NCBI GenBank assembly: GCA_949825065.1
Contig: OX463849.1
Coordinates: forward strand, 2,666,001 to 2,730,000
Reading direction: 5' to 3'
DNA from: Odontocerum albicorne
Lineage: Eukaryota > Arthropoda > Insecta > Trichoptera > Odontoceridae
Length of the DNA stretch: 64,000 bases
Shown: positions 42,536-54,149 of the stretch, piece by piece
How positions within the stretch are numbered: position 1 is the first letter of the stretch
Layout of the letters: the number at the start of each line of letters is the position of its first letter
Position numbers and translations under genes: made by a program
Notes under the pieces: generated by a model
What the model was told of the DNA's origin: nothing
Database searches by the model: none
Seen by the model: only the letters and a program-made list of their open reading frames with translations

Positions 42536-42889
42536 TATGTCGATGTTTCGAAAACCTTGCATTCTTCATCTTAAGGGTTTGTTTGTAGTCAATTTCGCAA
42601 CAAGTCTGACAACAAACTCGAAAGATGAAACCTGTAACGTTTTTGAATCGTCGACACCATTAACCAAACCATGCGATGCAATACTCCGAAAGACCTTTTA
42701 CAGCGTGAAATTCGCACATAAACAATCCAAGTCCGAATTATAGTCGCTTCTTAGATTTAATAACTCGGGGCATGAAAATATGTTTGCACAATTTCATTGA
42801 AATAATCAAAAGCTGAGCATATTTTTGTCAAAACCACTGATAGAAATATCAGGAAATTTTACTAAACATAATCTACACCTCTTAAAACA
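42536..42889. other. unassigned sequence
   Basis: A 68-codon open frame (42537-42743) without recognisable motif. Confidence 0.2.
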
Positions 42890-43215
42890 GTTAGTGTTGA
42901 GTAAGACGAGAAGAACAGTGTGAGGTGATTTGGGCATGTAGAACGAATGAATGAAGAAAGACTAACGGAACAAATATATAGTGCAAATATTAGTTGAATG
43001 CGTGGTAGAGGAAGACCAAGGAAAGTATGGTTGGATCAAGTGAATAATATTTTGAAAGAAGGAAACGTAAAAAAACAAAGAAATCGTAGGAATTGTATTA
43101 GAAGGTGTATGGATGTGGAAGATGCGTAGGATATATGTAGATATAGGAATGTCTGGCACTCTGTCATCTCTACCTATCCCGGTAGGGTTCTGGAGTAATG
43201 GTATGTACGTATGTC
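42890..43215 (+). mobile_element. LINE-F 3' end, clearest copy
   Basis: Encodes in broken frames a RMNEERLTEQIYSANIS-type segment, then RGRGRPRKVWLDQVNNILKE and a CMDVEDA-like end. It is followed by CTCTGTCATCTCTACCTATC and GGTATGTACGTATGTCATG. This order identifies the other, more truncated LINE-F tails. Confidence 0.75.
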
Positions 43216-43885
43216 ATGTATCTCTCTACTGCCAGCACATGTTAATCTTATATTCTTATCTCATTCACCCTCAATATATTATGCATGTACCACTTATCTA
43301 AGAACCTATTTGGAATTATCTGTAACACGGTATAATCACCAAAACCGATGTTATCTTATCCACATTCAAATAAATATTATAAGTTATATTATACCCTTGT
43401 CAAGCTTATCATGTACTAGATTTAGCGTTATTACTTTAGTGTCGACCTACTCGATGTTTTATTTTTTAGTTTACTATCTCGCTGGCGGTTATCTCCCCAA
43501 ATTCAATAAAGATTTAATATCACTAAATGGGAGAAGCTGCGACGAGATATAAATCACTGATATTGATTTGACAGGATAACATACCCTACGCTTTCCTCTC
43601 TAATCTATTGAAGGGTCGTGGAATAGTTATCTTTGCTTTAAATAAGACGTCATATCTGAGGCAGCATCATTATTCTTAAAGCCGCCAAGATATTAACATC
43701 ATCCTTATTATATAATACTGTTAATATTATACTTCAAATGTAATTCAACTTTTATACAAATAAAACTACACGTTGAAATTCTAAAAGTGTTTTCGTTGCA
43801 AAAGGCCATAACACGTATGTAGTATAAAAATATAATTACACATTTTACATACAAACCATCAAGCCATTTCCCTGTCGGGGTCGGC
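43216..43885. other. unassigned AT-rich sequence
   Basis: Short frames only (for example 43211-43552), no domain recognised. Confidence 0.25.
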
Positions 43886-44124
43886 CAGTATCCGGCGGTA
43901 AGTAATACACATCGGGCTTAAGAAAGAGACGGTCGGCCATATCGGCTAACTTCGGCTTTGTAGAGTGTCTTCTCTGTCCCTAGAACACTTGACAACGACT
44001 GAAAAATCGCGACGGAATACGTGTGTGAATGACAGAGACGACGCTCTACAAAACCGAAGTTCGCCGATTATGGCCGACAGCCTATTTTTTAAGCCCGATG
44101 TGTATTACTTACCGCCGGGTACTG
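43886..44124. mobile_element. fold-back MITE family Y, copy b
   Basis: A 239-bp element with ends CAGTATCCGGCGGTAAGT and CAGTACCCGGCGGTAAGT read inwards. The arms match copy a. The right flank has TA, but the left flank reads GC, so the left target was changed. Loop sequence differs from copy a. Confidence 0.8.
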
Positions 44125-44126
44125 TA

Positions 44127-44212
44127 CATCCTTCGCCTCTTCTATATCCATATACCTTCTCATAAAATTCTTACAATTTCTCTAACATTCCTTCTTAATT
44201 TCATTAATGATG
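44127..44212 (-). mobile_element. LINE-F fragment, short
   Basis: TCGCCTCTTCTATATCCATA and CCTTCTCATAAAATTC match 58230-58260 on the minus strand of LINE-F. Too short for more. Confidence 0.4.
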
Positions 44213-44275
44213 ACACCCAAAAGTTGGCCATATTTCCAATAAACCAAGTCTGTTGATATATTATGAAAATATCAT

Positions 44276-44854
44276 TATACTTGAGAAAATGTAGCATGGC
44301 CCCTGTGACAGTTCATAAATCTGCTCCAATACAACCTTGTAACGACGTTCAGTAATATTAATTATTTTACCAACTTTAATATAACCCTCGATTCTAATAA
44401 ATAGAAAGTTATTTAGGTAAATACATTACATAAAACTAACAATAATGATAAATTAATACATCTTGTTACAAATTAGCAAAAATATGGCAGTTTGTTAAAA
44501 TCAAATAATATTTGGCGACGTTTGTCAAAAGTCACTACGTTAGTCAGCATTGGCTAGGGATGGGGTATACGATAATTGGATTTTCGATTTTTTTATACCT
44601 AAAATGAAATGTTCGTAATTAGTATTAATTCATAGTGGATCTTGGCCTATTTAAAGATAGATACAAATCATACAATACATTAGAAAGTCAGTATAATGAA
44701 AATTAGGAATTAAAACGTCAGTTTAGAGAAAAACAATTTTTCGATTTATAAAAAAAACGATTCGATTTGTAAAAAAAAAAACAATTTTACCCCATCCCTT
44801 TGAGACTTGACATTTCAAATGTCACAGGAACCTTCCTACATTCTCTCAAGTATA
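44276..44854. mobile_element. MITE family X, copy 2
   Basis: A 579-bp element in reverse orientation to copy 1. The ends are TATACTTGAGAAAATGTAG and TATACTTGAGAGAATGTAG read inwards. It contains the TTGGCGACGTTTGTCA and ACAAGATGTATTAATTTGTC blocks (as complements). Confidence 0.8.
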
Positions 44855-45224
44855 GGAATATTTATTAAATATAATAAAAACTTTGTATCACGAAATACAA
44901 TAACTTCTTATAATTATAATATTTAACTTGTGAGACTCACGTGGTTAAGTCGTGAATGCCTTCATATGATAAAGATACCACAATCTCATCATTGCGGATT
45001 ATCCATATAATTTAGTAAATATTTAGACATGCAATGCGTGTTGCGAGTATTCCCCTTTAGTTGTCTTGCGCCGAGCCGGTACTCTGTCTCGCGTTTGGAA
45101 GCTCCGCTGCGTGCACTCTGCATTGGTCTGCACGCCTTACCTTACCAGGGCTGTCGAGACGTGATTTATATATTGTAAAATGAGTAAGATTCGTGGTGCA
45201 CTCAATATTATATAGGACTGATAT
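44855..45224. other. unassigned, with a GC-rich patch
   Basis: 45060-45165 is GC-rich (GCGCCGAGCCGGTACTCTGT and onwards) amid AT-rich DNA. No open frame of note. Confidence 0.25.
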
Positions 45225-45725
45225 TTCATGATCTTGTGTAGAACTGATTTCTTGATCAAATGTTAATTGATTATTGTAGAACTGAACCGATACTTCACGA
45301 TCTGATATACGACTGATTTCTTGATCTCATGTAGGACTGATTGTTGTGAAACTGAACTGATATTTCACGATTTGATGAAGGACTGATTTATTGATTTCAC
45401 GTAAAACTGGTTGTAAAACTGAACTGATATTTCATGATCTGATGAAGGATTGATTTCTTGATCTCATGTTAAACTGATTATTGAAGAACTGAACTGATAT
45501 TTCATGATCTCATTTAGGACTGAATTATTGATATCATATTGAACTGATTATTGTAGAACTGAACTGATTTTTCATGATCTAAAGTAGGACTGATTTCTTG
45601 ATCTGGTGTAGAGCTAATTTTTTATCTCATGTGGGACTGATTTCATTAGCTTTAGGGCTGATTTTTTTATCTTATGTGATGTTAATTTGTTGATCTCATT
45701 TAGGATTGATTTTTTTATCTAATGT
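45225..45725. repeat. degenerate long-unit minisatellite, about 65-bp units
   Basis: About seven or eight units mixing GAACTGATATTTCATGATCT, GATTTCTTGATCTCATGT and GACTGATTATTGTA. Units diverge strongly, more than in the other arrays, so it is older. Confidence 0.85.
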
Positions 45726-45739
45726 ACGATCATATAACT

Positions 45740-46576
45740 TCATACCAGAAGGCATTGAACTGGTTGAATGTTAGAAATAGACGCCAAATTTACATACTGT
45801 CTCTATTGTATAATATCCTTAACTGTCCCGCCGCACCCTCTTATCTCGCCGAAAATTTTCAGCGTCTTTCCAATCATGGATTAGCGCTACGCTCAAACAG
45901 AGATTGTTTATTGGCCTTTCCAGTTCACCGCTCTTCTTTCTTTACGTCGTCCTTTACTGTCCATGCAGTGCGACTCTGGAATCAGTTACAAATCAATATA
46001 AGACTCGCTCCGTCCTTGGCTTGCTTTAAGAAGCGACTGCAACACTCTTAATTTCTAGTCCGTAAAATACGTGTTTCATTCCTGATTTTTCTTTTCCTTT
46101 CCTCTCCACCATCCCTTCCTTTCCTTTTGATTGATGATATCTCACTTTATATGAAAAATAATGTTCGGGTAATTGTCCGTCTTTGTGGGGTTCGTGAGTA
46201 TGCTCTCACGTATATGTTTATGGATTTCATGGGGATGGATAGTCATTTGAATGATTTAAGCGACCACGTAACTTGCTTCATTTACTTTTGTCTGGTTGGT
46301 TGGAAGAGATTGCCACCAGGCAAGAAACCCGCCACGGACAATTACCCGAACATTATATGAAAAATAATGTTCGGGTGATTGTCCGTCTTTGTGGGGTTCG
46401 TGGGCATGTTCTCACGTATATGTTTATGGATTTCGCGGGGATGGATAGTCATTTGAATGATTTAAGCGACCATGTAACTTGCTTCATTTACTTTTGTCTG
46501 GTTGGTTGGAAGATATTGCCACCAGGCAAGAAGCCTGCCAGATTGTATTGCAATAAAAGTGTTAAATAAATAAATA
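45740..46576 (+). mobile_element. LINE-G 3' end, best copy, with duplicated 3' UTR
   Basis: A frame (45722-46051) gives the C-terminus LNWLNVRNRRQ, YLAENFQRLSNHGLALRSNR, FPVHRSSFFTSSFTVHAVRL and LACFKKRLQHS, the Jockey-type ORF end. The 3' UTR follows (46060-46330). A second copy of the same UTR begins at 46357 and runs to AATAAATAAATAG (46576). The join holds an inverted 22-bp segment (46335-46356) identical to the complement of first-copy sequence. Confidence 0.8.
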
Positions 46577-47299
46577 GGGCAATTTTCTTATTCTTCTATA
46601 CGATGAGCTTTATTGATTTTTTGTTTTGCAGGTTCTTTAAACTTCTGCAAGATTTATATCGTTCTAAAGAAATAAACCTACTGCATTTTAATGTATGAAA
46701 TGCAAACGTAACAAATTCTATATATTTTTTAAATTCGAATAACAAATATTTTGAATTAATATACTATATTTAATCATAACTCATTTATTTATCTTATATA
46801 AGACTTTATTCGTACTGTAATGTAAGATTTGTTTATTAAGCGTATGTAAGACATATTCACTATCAAGAAATGGAAATATCGCATAACAACATATAAATGA
46901 CACACTTTAAAGTGCTCGTGTTTTATTCAATTCGAAAAAAAAAAAGTATTTTGAGATTAAAAATGGACGAAATAAACTTAATTTCTTCTGGAGATATGCA
47001 AGTATACAAACAACTATTAAATAAGTAAGACATTTAAAAAAAAACAAATTTATAATGTAAACAAAATTATTAAGATGTTTCAAAATAATAATATTATATG
47101 TAGGTTTAGTTTAATTCAAGCGACTAAAATAATAACTTTTGAATGAAGCCATAAACTTAACGATTGATTTTGTGTTGCATACGTATAAGTATGTTAATTG
47201 TTGATCGTGTTTGGACAGGAGTTTGGATAAAAATAATACGTACCGGAATTATTATTGAGAGTATTTTTCTTTGCTCGTAATATCTAAGTTAAACGCTAA
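46577..47299. other. unassigned AT-rich sequence
   Basis: No gene or repeat recognised. Confidence 0.25.
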
Positions 47300-47787
47300 G
47301 GCCGAGACCACACAGGTAGGATCCTCGTTTGGTGCTTAGAGCTACGCTGTGAGTTAGGCGACATATCCTAGCGAACCAACGCACCGCATACTATCGCAAT
47401 GGCCACACTGCACGCTTCGCACCACGCTACATGACGATTAGTCACCGAGTGAATCTCCTAGCGAACAGACAAGATGGCGGAAGTTTTAATAACAGCTGTG
47501 TATAAAAAAGGGAGCCTTTGTGGAACTCATTGAGCAAATTATAGAAAAATGTACCTGTAATAAAATCACTTTGGAATGAAGTTGCACAGGAAGTAAATAA
47601 AGATAAGGTAAGTTGTAATGAAATTGGTTATTTTTTAAAGTGGCATCGTTGGTTGACTCAACCCTCCCAAATGTCAAATGAATTTGTGCGAAGCACTTTG
47701 GTGTGGCCAGGCATGAAGTCACCTAGTATATGAGTCACGTAAAACCTAGCTTAGCACCTAACGAAGCACTTTGGTATGTCCTCGGCC
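47300..47787 (+). mobile_element. PIF/Harbinger-type MITE, copy C
   Basis: A 488-bp element with ends GGCCGAGACCACACAGG and GGCCGAGGACATACC read inwards. The flanks are TAA (47297-47299) and TTA (47788-47790), so the duplication is not exact. The MADF exon starts ATGGCGGAAG at 47471, gains two A's in the AAAAAA run (frame lost), and ends at GATAAG|GTAAGT (about 47607). Confidence 0.75.
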
Positions 47788-47790
47788 TTA

Positions 47791-49614
47791 CAGTTCTCTA
47801 CATAAACAACGAATCGGAAGAAATAGGAGATTTTGGGATTGAAATTTACGCGTTCATGAACATTCGCTTTATGAAAGTTCCTAATATTCTCCTAAAAAAT
47901 GTCTTGTAACGATGATTTATAGTTAATTTACTCGTTTATTAAGTTTTTTTTTAAATTTATTTCCAATTGTTTCAGAATGTCTATTTTCCTAACTATGTTG
48001 CTGCTGTGTAAGATAATTAATCGGTTTGTAAATTTAGAAAATGGAGAACATTTTTTCTTTTCCTATTATAAAATAATATTATGTTAATCTCTAAAATGAT
48101 GTTTAAAATTTATATAAAATTATTATGAGCAAGTAAAGCGAAATCTATACACAATAGATTCCCTCTTAAGTCAACTTATGCTCAAAATTTATAAACCCGT
48201 TTTCTCCCAAAATACGACACAAACAAGGAAAAAACAATACACAGACACATAAACAATATTGTATGGACATGTGGAGAATTACAATTATCAAGCAAAAAGA
48301 CATACACACACATTACTAATTTGCGGTTCAAACTTTTTTTTAAAATAGGCAATTCACACAAACTAGGATGAATTGAGCCACCAAATTAGTCATTATATTC
48401 AATTGTAGAATTCAATATAATAATACTAATTTAAAAAATTACAATTCTAGACAATTAAAATTTTCAACTCACGAGTTTAAAAAAAAATAACAATCATTTG
48501 AATACGAAAAATTTGTCACGCCTGTCATTTATTTTTAAATGTTGCCACTTGCCAATGAAAGTTTCAACGATATGCTGAACAAGCAAAAAGTTATTTTTTA
48601 AGTTAACAATTAACTTAAAATTAAATAAATATTATCCAGTATTATTCATGTCTATATTATATGTAACAACATTCCGTTAATTTTATTTCCAGAAGTAAAG
48701 CTTTTTAACACCAAAGATAAGTTTATTTTAAGTCACTTACAAAACAGCGACTCCGATCAAAATTCGGTTTTAAGCAATCAAAAAAAATAATTTTTAAACA
48801 ATTTTGTTTTTAATAGTTGCTAACCCTGCGCTTGCCCGCTGACAGTTTTGCGAGCTGTTTCCGCTCGTTTCCCTTCATAATCTTAATTCCCTCCTCAGTC
48901 CGTTCCCGCCATTGCTTTCGGTCGGTTCTCTCGTCGCTGTTGGCTATTCCGACGGTGCGTACGCACCGCATCGAGTAAATAACCATAAAAAAAAACACTG
49001 CATAATAAACTTTCAACTCAAGTGCTGAAAGGTATCTTACCCAATTGATTCTGCACTTAGTTTTTAACCGAGTGAAATCTGTTCGGCCATTGTTATCGAG
49101 TGTGTTTGTTTAATAAACTGTGTATAATAATATTTAAATTGAAATTTAAAAGTTGTTGTTCTGATCCTACCCTCAAAATTAAATAAACAATATTGGATCC
49201 GGGTTACTTGGAAGATAAATTGGACAAATTTTTCGGTTTGTGTTCGAAATTTGTATTTGAACTGTTTGAATCCTGTTCCCAAATAAACGATGTGTGTTCA
49301 TCGGATCGCCAGTTCAATGTAAGTTACCATTTACACTTTAACGTATTATATTTAAAATGTACTCGTTATATGATATTTGAAAATACGTTCACATTTAAGC
49401 TTATTTTATTTACATAAAAAACTCGTTCTGCAGGGATTAGCAAGGTAGAATATGTTTTTTTGTGATGCTTTTAATATGTCAAGGAATCGTAAGGTGATAA
49501 TGTCAAGCTGTAATTTATGTCAAAATATATTTTTTAATGACTATCGATTTCACAACTGTTTTTTTCTTATTCAAATGCCATTTATAAACCTATTTTTTTG
49601 TGTAGTCATTCTTT
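47791..49614. other. unassigned region with one GC-richer island
   Basis: Mostly AT-rich. At 48820-48980 the composition shifts. A minus-strand 68-codon frame (48810-49016) begins with a hydrophobic stretch (VYYAVFFFMVIYSM), then turns charged (ERTDRKQWRERTEEGIKIMK). It overlaps a perfect 16-bp palindrome CGGTGCGTACGCACCG (48953-48968). This could be the remains of a gene or retroelement leader. I cannot name it. Confidence 0.3.
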
Positions 49615-49675
49615 TTCGTCCTCGGGGAGAGTCTGCCCTCTAAACGGCGTTATATAAATTGTCATTTTATTATTA
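49615..49675 (+). repeat. tail of an unnamed dispersed repeat
   Basis: GGAGAGTCTGCCCTCTAAAC then GGCGTTATATAAATTGTC; related to 31030-31070. Confidence 0.4.
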
Positions 49676-49794
49676 TGCTGAAAAAATATTTTAATATATT
49701 TAAGTCTGAGATATAAATACACAAAACAAAATAAATTACAACTATTCACGTACACGTTTACGCCAATAAATCGTTTTCCAATTTTAAGTTTATT

Positions 49795-49945
49795 ACCGAG
49801 TAAATATTTCTTCCAACCAACCAAAAATGTGGTAATAAGCCTATGTGGATAGCCAGATTGGGATCCTTTTTTGGGTTCCATCGGAAATCGAACTCGAAAC
49901 CGGTTGGATGTCAAGCGTTCTATTAACTAGGCCACGGAGTTCGTA
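49795..49945 (-). mobile_element. SINE copy, reverse strand
   Basis: The complement reads CTCCGTGGCCTAGTTAATAG (A box), GAGTTCGATTTCC (B box), GGATCCCAATCTGGC and the tail GGTTGGTTGGAAGAAATA. It has both promoter boxes and the LINE-G-like tail. Confidence 0.7.
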
Positions 49946-50634
49946 TTTGTCTGTACACTTAAACTTGTAAAATGTTATTGTCTCAATTGCAATGACTATA
50001 TTCTGCTTTTTGTAAAAGATTATTTTGATATAAAAATTATTTATAGATATATAACAAATAACCTTTCAAAAGGCTTTTCTGTAAATGCCATTTTTATCGT
50101 AGTTTGATCTCATTTTGTAAGATGCTTGTTTATTTTTGCCACATTTTAAATTTTTTATTAACATAATGGACTAACAAAAATACAGTTGCAGTCTTAAACG
50201 ATGTGGCGCGCTTGATTTTTTATGTTTGTAAATTCGATCATACTCGTATTACTCGCCTGTTGTAGGAGATTCATTGAGGAACTTTTATGTCTTGTGGTGT
50301 TCAAGTTATGGATAGTCTGGCGCTGAATCACATAAGGGAATTATGCGTTAGGAGTGTGCCTTCTGGGTTCTGGGATACCAGCAACATTGAGGTTGTCACA
50401 GTCGAAGAGTTTTAACCGTCTAGTTGGGGTGAATTGAACAAACAAAATCTACTATGTTACTTAGATTGGTGTTTTGGAGTCGCTACCATATAGCATGGAA
50501 AAAACTTCCTTTGGAAGGCAGGCCTTAGAGGCATTCAAGAGTATTCTTAACAGTATTTGAGCGATATTACATTGAAATGTAGACATACGCCCTTGTGTAA
50601 TACTTGGTCTATAAATGGCACCAGAAATAGAAGA
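49946..50634. other. unassigned sequence
   Basis: AT-rich, with a less AT-rich segment 50225-50420 and no reading frame I recognise. Confidence 0.25.
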
Positions 50635-50835
50635 TTTGTGGGCGAGTTGATTAAACGTCATCCAACCCAAAGGTTGCGGGTTTGATTCTGTTTGGTACCT
50701 AATTATATTAAAAGGGTTCCAGTCTGATTTTAACTCAATAAGCCACTTCAACATAGTTTTGTTTAGTTGGAAGAGATTGTCACAGTGTAATTAACTCGCC
50801 AGGTTGTATGTTTACAAACAAAAGTGTGATAAAAA
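50635..50835 (+). mobile_element. SINE copy, diverged
   Basis: B box GCGGGTTTGATTCT (about 50678), the GGGTTCCAGTCTGATTTTAA body and the tail TTAGTTGGAAGAGATTGTCA then CTCGCCAGGTTGTATG. The A box region (GGGCGAGTTGATTAAACG) is altered. It ends CAAAAGTGTGATAAAAAA, very like LINE-G. Confidence 0.65.
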
Positions 50836-51818
50836 AACCCTCTCGATTTTTTTTATATATTAATTGACAGAATATACTTCTTTAAATAAATGGTCGTGGA
50901 AATATTGAATCGTTTTATTCATGTTTTTTTTATTTTGTACTTGTTATATTTGGTTCTTGTACGAATTAGGGAAACCTGTAATGTGCAAAGGATCGGAAAA
51001 TAAGTGGAGTTTAATAAATTGTTGACAGAAATTTATGTAAAGCAATAAACGCGCCAAATACAGTGTGTATTTAGCCATGGTCATAACGTGTTATAAATAA
51101 ATTGATCAAATCTCATGCAAAACTGATTCAAAGAGATTGCCTGATATGCAATAGTTTATTTCAATAGTATTTCCGTTAAACATCATTATTTATAATTAAA
51201 GTTTATGTACATTGGCAAAATGTTATATCACAAACTGTATACAAATTATTATAGAATCGTAATAACCTTGCAATAATTAGTTAAGTATAGATTTGTTGTA
51301 ATTATTTCTGCTTCTGTGTTATTAATTAAAGTCACGCTTCTTGTTTCATTGTTTCCCCGTTTTCTTTTCAAAGTACGTACGTCAATCATGGCGCACTCTG
51401 CCGTTCTTTGAACTAAAGGTCGACAAGAACATTACTCTAGACATCGTCAGTGTTCAATGACTCACCTCTATAATGCATTTCTCTGATTTATACATGTAAA
51501 TGAGCACTTAGACACCTAATGAAATAAACTTTAATGACTAAACTTATGCAAAATGCACATTACGTTTTTATGGAACGTAGTTCTAATTAGCACATGGTAT
51601 TCGATAAATAAAAAATATTTATGTATACTATATTTATGTTCACGGCCATTATTCGAGCAGAATTTATTTGTAACGATTCATTAATTCATTCGTTAATCCA
51701 TGATACATATCCTTCAATATATCAGATTCGACGATGCGGGCATATTGAAGAGCGTGGCCGCGAGAATATTGTTGTTGCCCTCTGTAATTAAGCCTTCGGG
51801 TCGAGAACAACGCTCCCC
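50836..51818. other. unassigned AT-rich sequence
   Basis: Nearly 1 kb with no recognisable element, frame or RNA gene. Confidence 0.25.
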
Positions 51819-52006
51819 CTAATTTTTTTTATTGTGTGTGCGGCCCATCAACTTATATGTGCAAGAACAAAGAGGAAAGTGCGCAAATATGCATAGATAA
51901 AACTAAGTAGTCAACATAATGTACCACGAAATCATAAATTACATTTTTCAAAATCATGGTCACCCTTCTACACTATTCTTTCCTTACGGCGCACAGTTTT
52001 CGGATT
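51819..52006 (+). repeat. direct repeat, left copy
   Basis: About 185 bp that recurs at 54403-54583 in the same orientation (GCCCATCAACTTATATGTGC, GAAAGTGCGCAAATATGCAT, TAATGTACCACGAAATCATA, TTCCTTACGGCG). The two copies differ by few changes and enclose the RAG1/Transib-like remnant. Confidence 0.85.
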
Positions 52007-52549
52007 GACCAATCTAGAGGGACAAAATCCTAAAAATGAAAATCAATACTTCACATAAAAAATGCCGTTTTAGTGTATCAAACAAACCTATTGATAAGAT
52101 GCAATTGCCAGATTTTTCAAGAAACCCTATTTTATTTTTTATGACGGGACAAAGTGACGCTTTGTGTCGCAGGTATAAAATATTTATATTAGTACATTGC
52201 TGACTTCCGAAGTTTGTGCATGTTAACAGTGTTTTAAAAAGTTATTGAAAGTAATTTTCGTGATGGCATCGTGTTCTACAGGTATTCATTAATTTATTTA
52301 TGTCATAATTATATTATTTATTTATACTATAGATTATTTTTATAATAAATTCATGAAATTTCATCCTATGAATTTTATTGAGTTCAAAGTTTAACAAGAT
52401 GTAAGGTTATGCGTAAGATGTCGCAAGACTGTGAAACTAAGTTTAAAAAATAATCTTATATATTCTTTAAATAAAAAGTATTACCATTTACTGCGATTTT
52501 GTGCGATTTCTTAAATATATGTATTTTTTGTTATAGGGACCAGACTTAC
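52007..52549. other. unassigned AT-rich sequence
   Basis: Upstream of the transposase remnant. No terminal repeat that I can support. Confidence 0.25.
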
Positions 52550-53557
52550 GAGAATTAGTATTTTTTTAAGTATGGGGTTCTTACCCTTCGAAACACCGCA
52601 TTCAGCGTGTTTATGATTTTGAAAAAAAAACGTTTTACAATATTCATGATAAAGAAACAGAAGCTATAAGATTAATTTTTTTTTTGTAAAAACCAAATGT
52701 GAGAAAAATCGTCAAAAATGGGTACAAAAACAAAGACGTTGGAATTTGTTTTTAAAACTCGACCAACTTTGGTTGTGTGAAGATTTAGATTTTTCTTATC
52801 CAATGCAGACAATTAATAAGGCAGGCCATACAGCTAAAATATTTCGAGAATGTTCATCCAAATCAAAAAGGAGAAAAGTACGTGATTTAGTTACCAGCTA
52901 CGAGTAGGAAGAATTGACATATGAAGCTGCAGTTAGTGTTCGAGTCAGTGGTAAACGTGATGGAGAAAATTTAATACAAGATATGTTGACTGCATCACCA
53001 AGAAGAGCAACGAGCTATAAAAAGGCCAAGAAACAATTTTTCACAACTCCAACACAAAATCTTTACTCCCCAGAAGAAGTTTTAGTATTGTTCAATGTAA
53101 AAAAAATTACGGTAATGTAGTATAAAAATATCCAACAGGAAGCTTCTGAAAGAGGTTTCAATTTATATCCATCATATGATTGGGTTTTAGAAGAGAAAAA
53201 AAAACAATTGTTATCCAGAAGTAGAGAGCATAATTGTAACATATATTTTGAACAGCAAAATTTGAAAATTACGCTAAGGAAACAAAAATGTTATACGTAT
53301 AGTATCATACTCGTGGTACAATATGCGTGTAGCTTTGCACAAAATATTGATGCACGGTGCTGAGATCATCGATTCTTCTTTGATTCCTATTGGACAAATG
53401 TCTGAAGATGCATCAGAGGCCAAAAATAAAGAAATTAGAAAAATTAGGCAACATCACACTTTAAAAACTTCGCGTGCTAGGACTAATTACGATTTATTTA
53501 AATACTTATTAGTTTCTTCTGATCCGTATATAAGTCTTATTAGAAAAATACGGTGAA
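52550..53557 (+). pseudogene. RAG1/Transib-like transposase remnant, core deleted
   Basis: Decayed gene read in pieces. The N-terminal part has WNLFLKLDQLWLCEDLDFSY (about 52739), then 52914-53120: TYEAAVSVRVSGKRDGENLI, a KKAKKQFF stretch and YSPEEVLVLF, then NLYPSYDWVLEEKKK. The C-terminal part is one open frame (53323-53556): LHKILMHGAEIIDSSLIPIG, QMSEDASEAKNKEIRKIR, TNYDLFKYLLVSSDPYI. That block matches in order the region around the third (Glu) catalytic residue of RAG1/Transib transposases (HK-x-L-x-H-x-x-x-I, SE-x-x-x-E-x-x-NK, R-x-R). The parts with the two catalytic aspartates are missing between about 53270 and 53320. It is not functional. Assignment rests on recalled family motifs. 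Confidence 0.6.
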
Positions 53558-53665
53558 GTAGAAAGGTGAAGGAAGTAAGTTGTAATAGGAAAATTAGCCG
53601 CTCTATCCTCTCTGCGTACCCCAATAGTAAAATGACCTGATATTATTTATGTATGTAATTTTGCA
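53558..53665 (+). mobile_element. LINE-F 3' tail
   Basis: CTATCCTCTCTGCGTACCCC, then AATGACCTGATATTATTTAT and GTATGTAA: LINE-F ending, inserted just after the transposase remnant. Confidence 0.55.
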
Positions 53666-54149
53666 ATTATTTACATCGAACCAGAAGTATGTTAACACTT
53701 GCCGCCCTGTGATCGGACGCGAGTGACCAGGTCTTATATTTTATTTAATTTCTCTAAATATGCTGATTGCAGGGTCTTCATACTTTATGTATTCCTCATC
53801 AAAACCTCTATGATTTGAATGATGTCATTACGAAATAAAAACATTTATAAATATCAACAGAAATTAATATTTTATATTAAAGTCAAACTGATACCCAATT
53901 TTTTTGTGATTCCTATCCCGAAAATTTTTAGTTTCTATCTTGTACCTTTACCCTATTTCTGAAAGGTGGCCCTGTTTCCATATTTATGCTAAATACTCGT
54001 ACAAATTATCGCCCCGCTCGTTAGAGGTATCGCCCCGCTCTTTAGAGGGCCGATGGTTTTAAAACTTGAAAAAGCTTAAAAGAGCGTGGTCACGGGGTCG
54101 TGAAATGGGCAATTGCCCAGGGAGATGGGAACAATTTTATTACACGAGT
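53666..54149. other. unassigned; short duplication
   Basis: ATCGCCCCGCTC-TTAGAG occurs twice in tandem (54008 and 54030). Otherwise nothing recognised. Confidence 0.3.
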
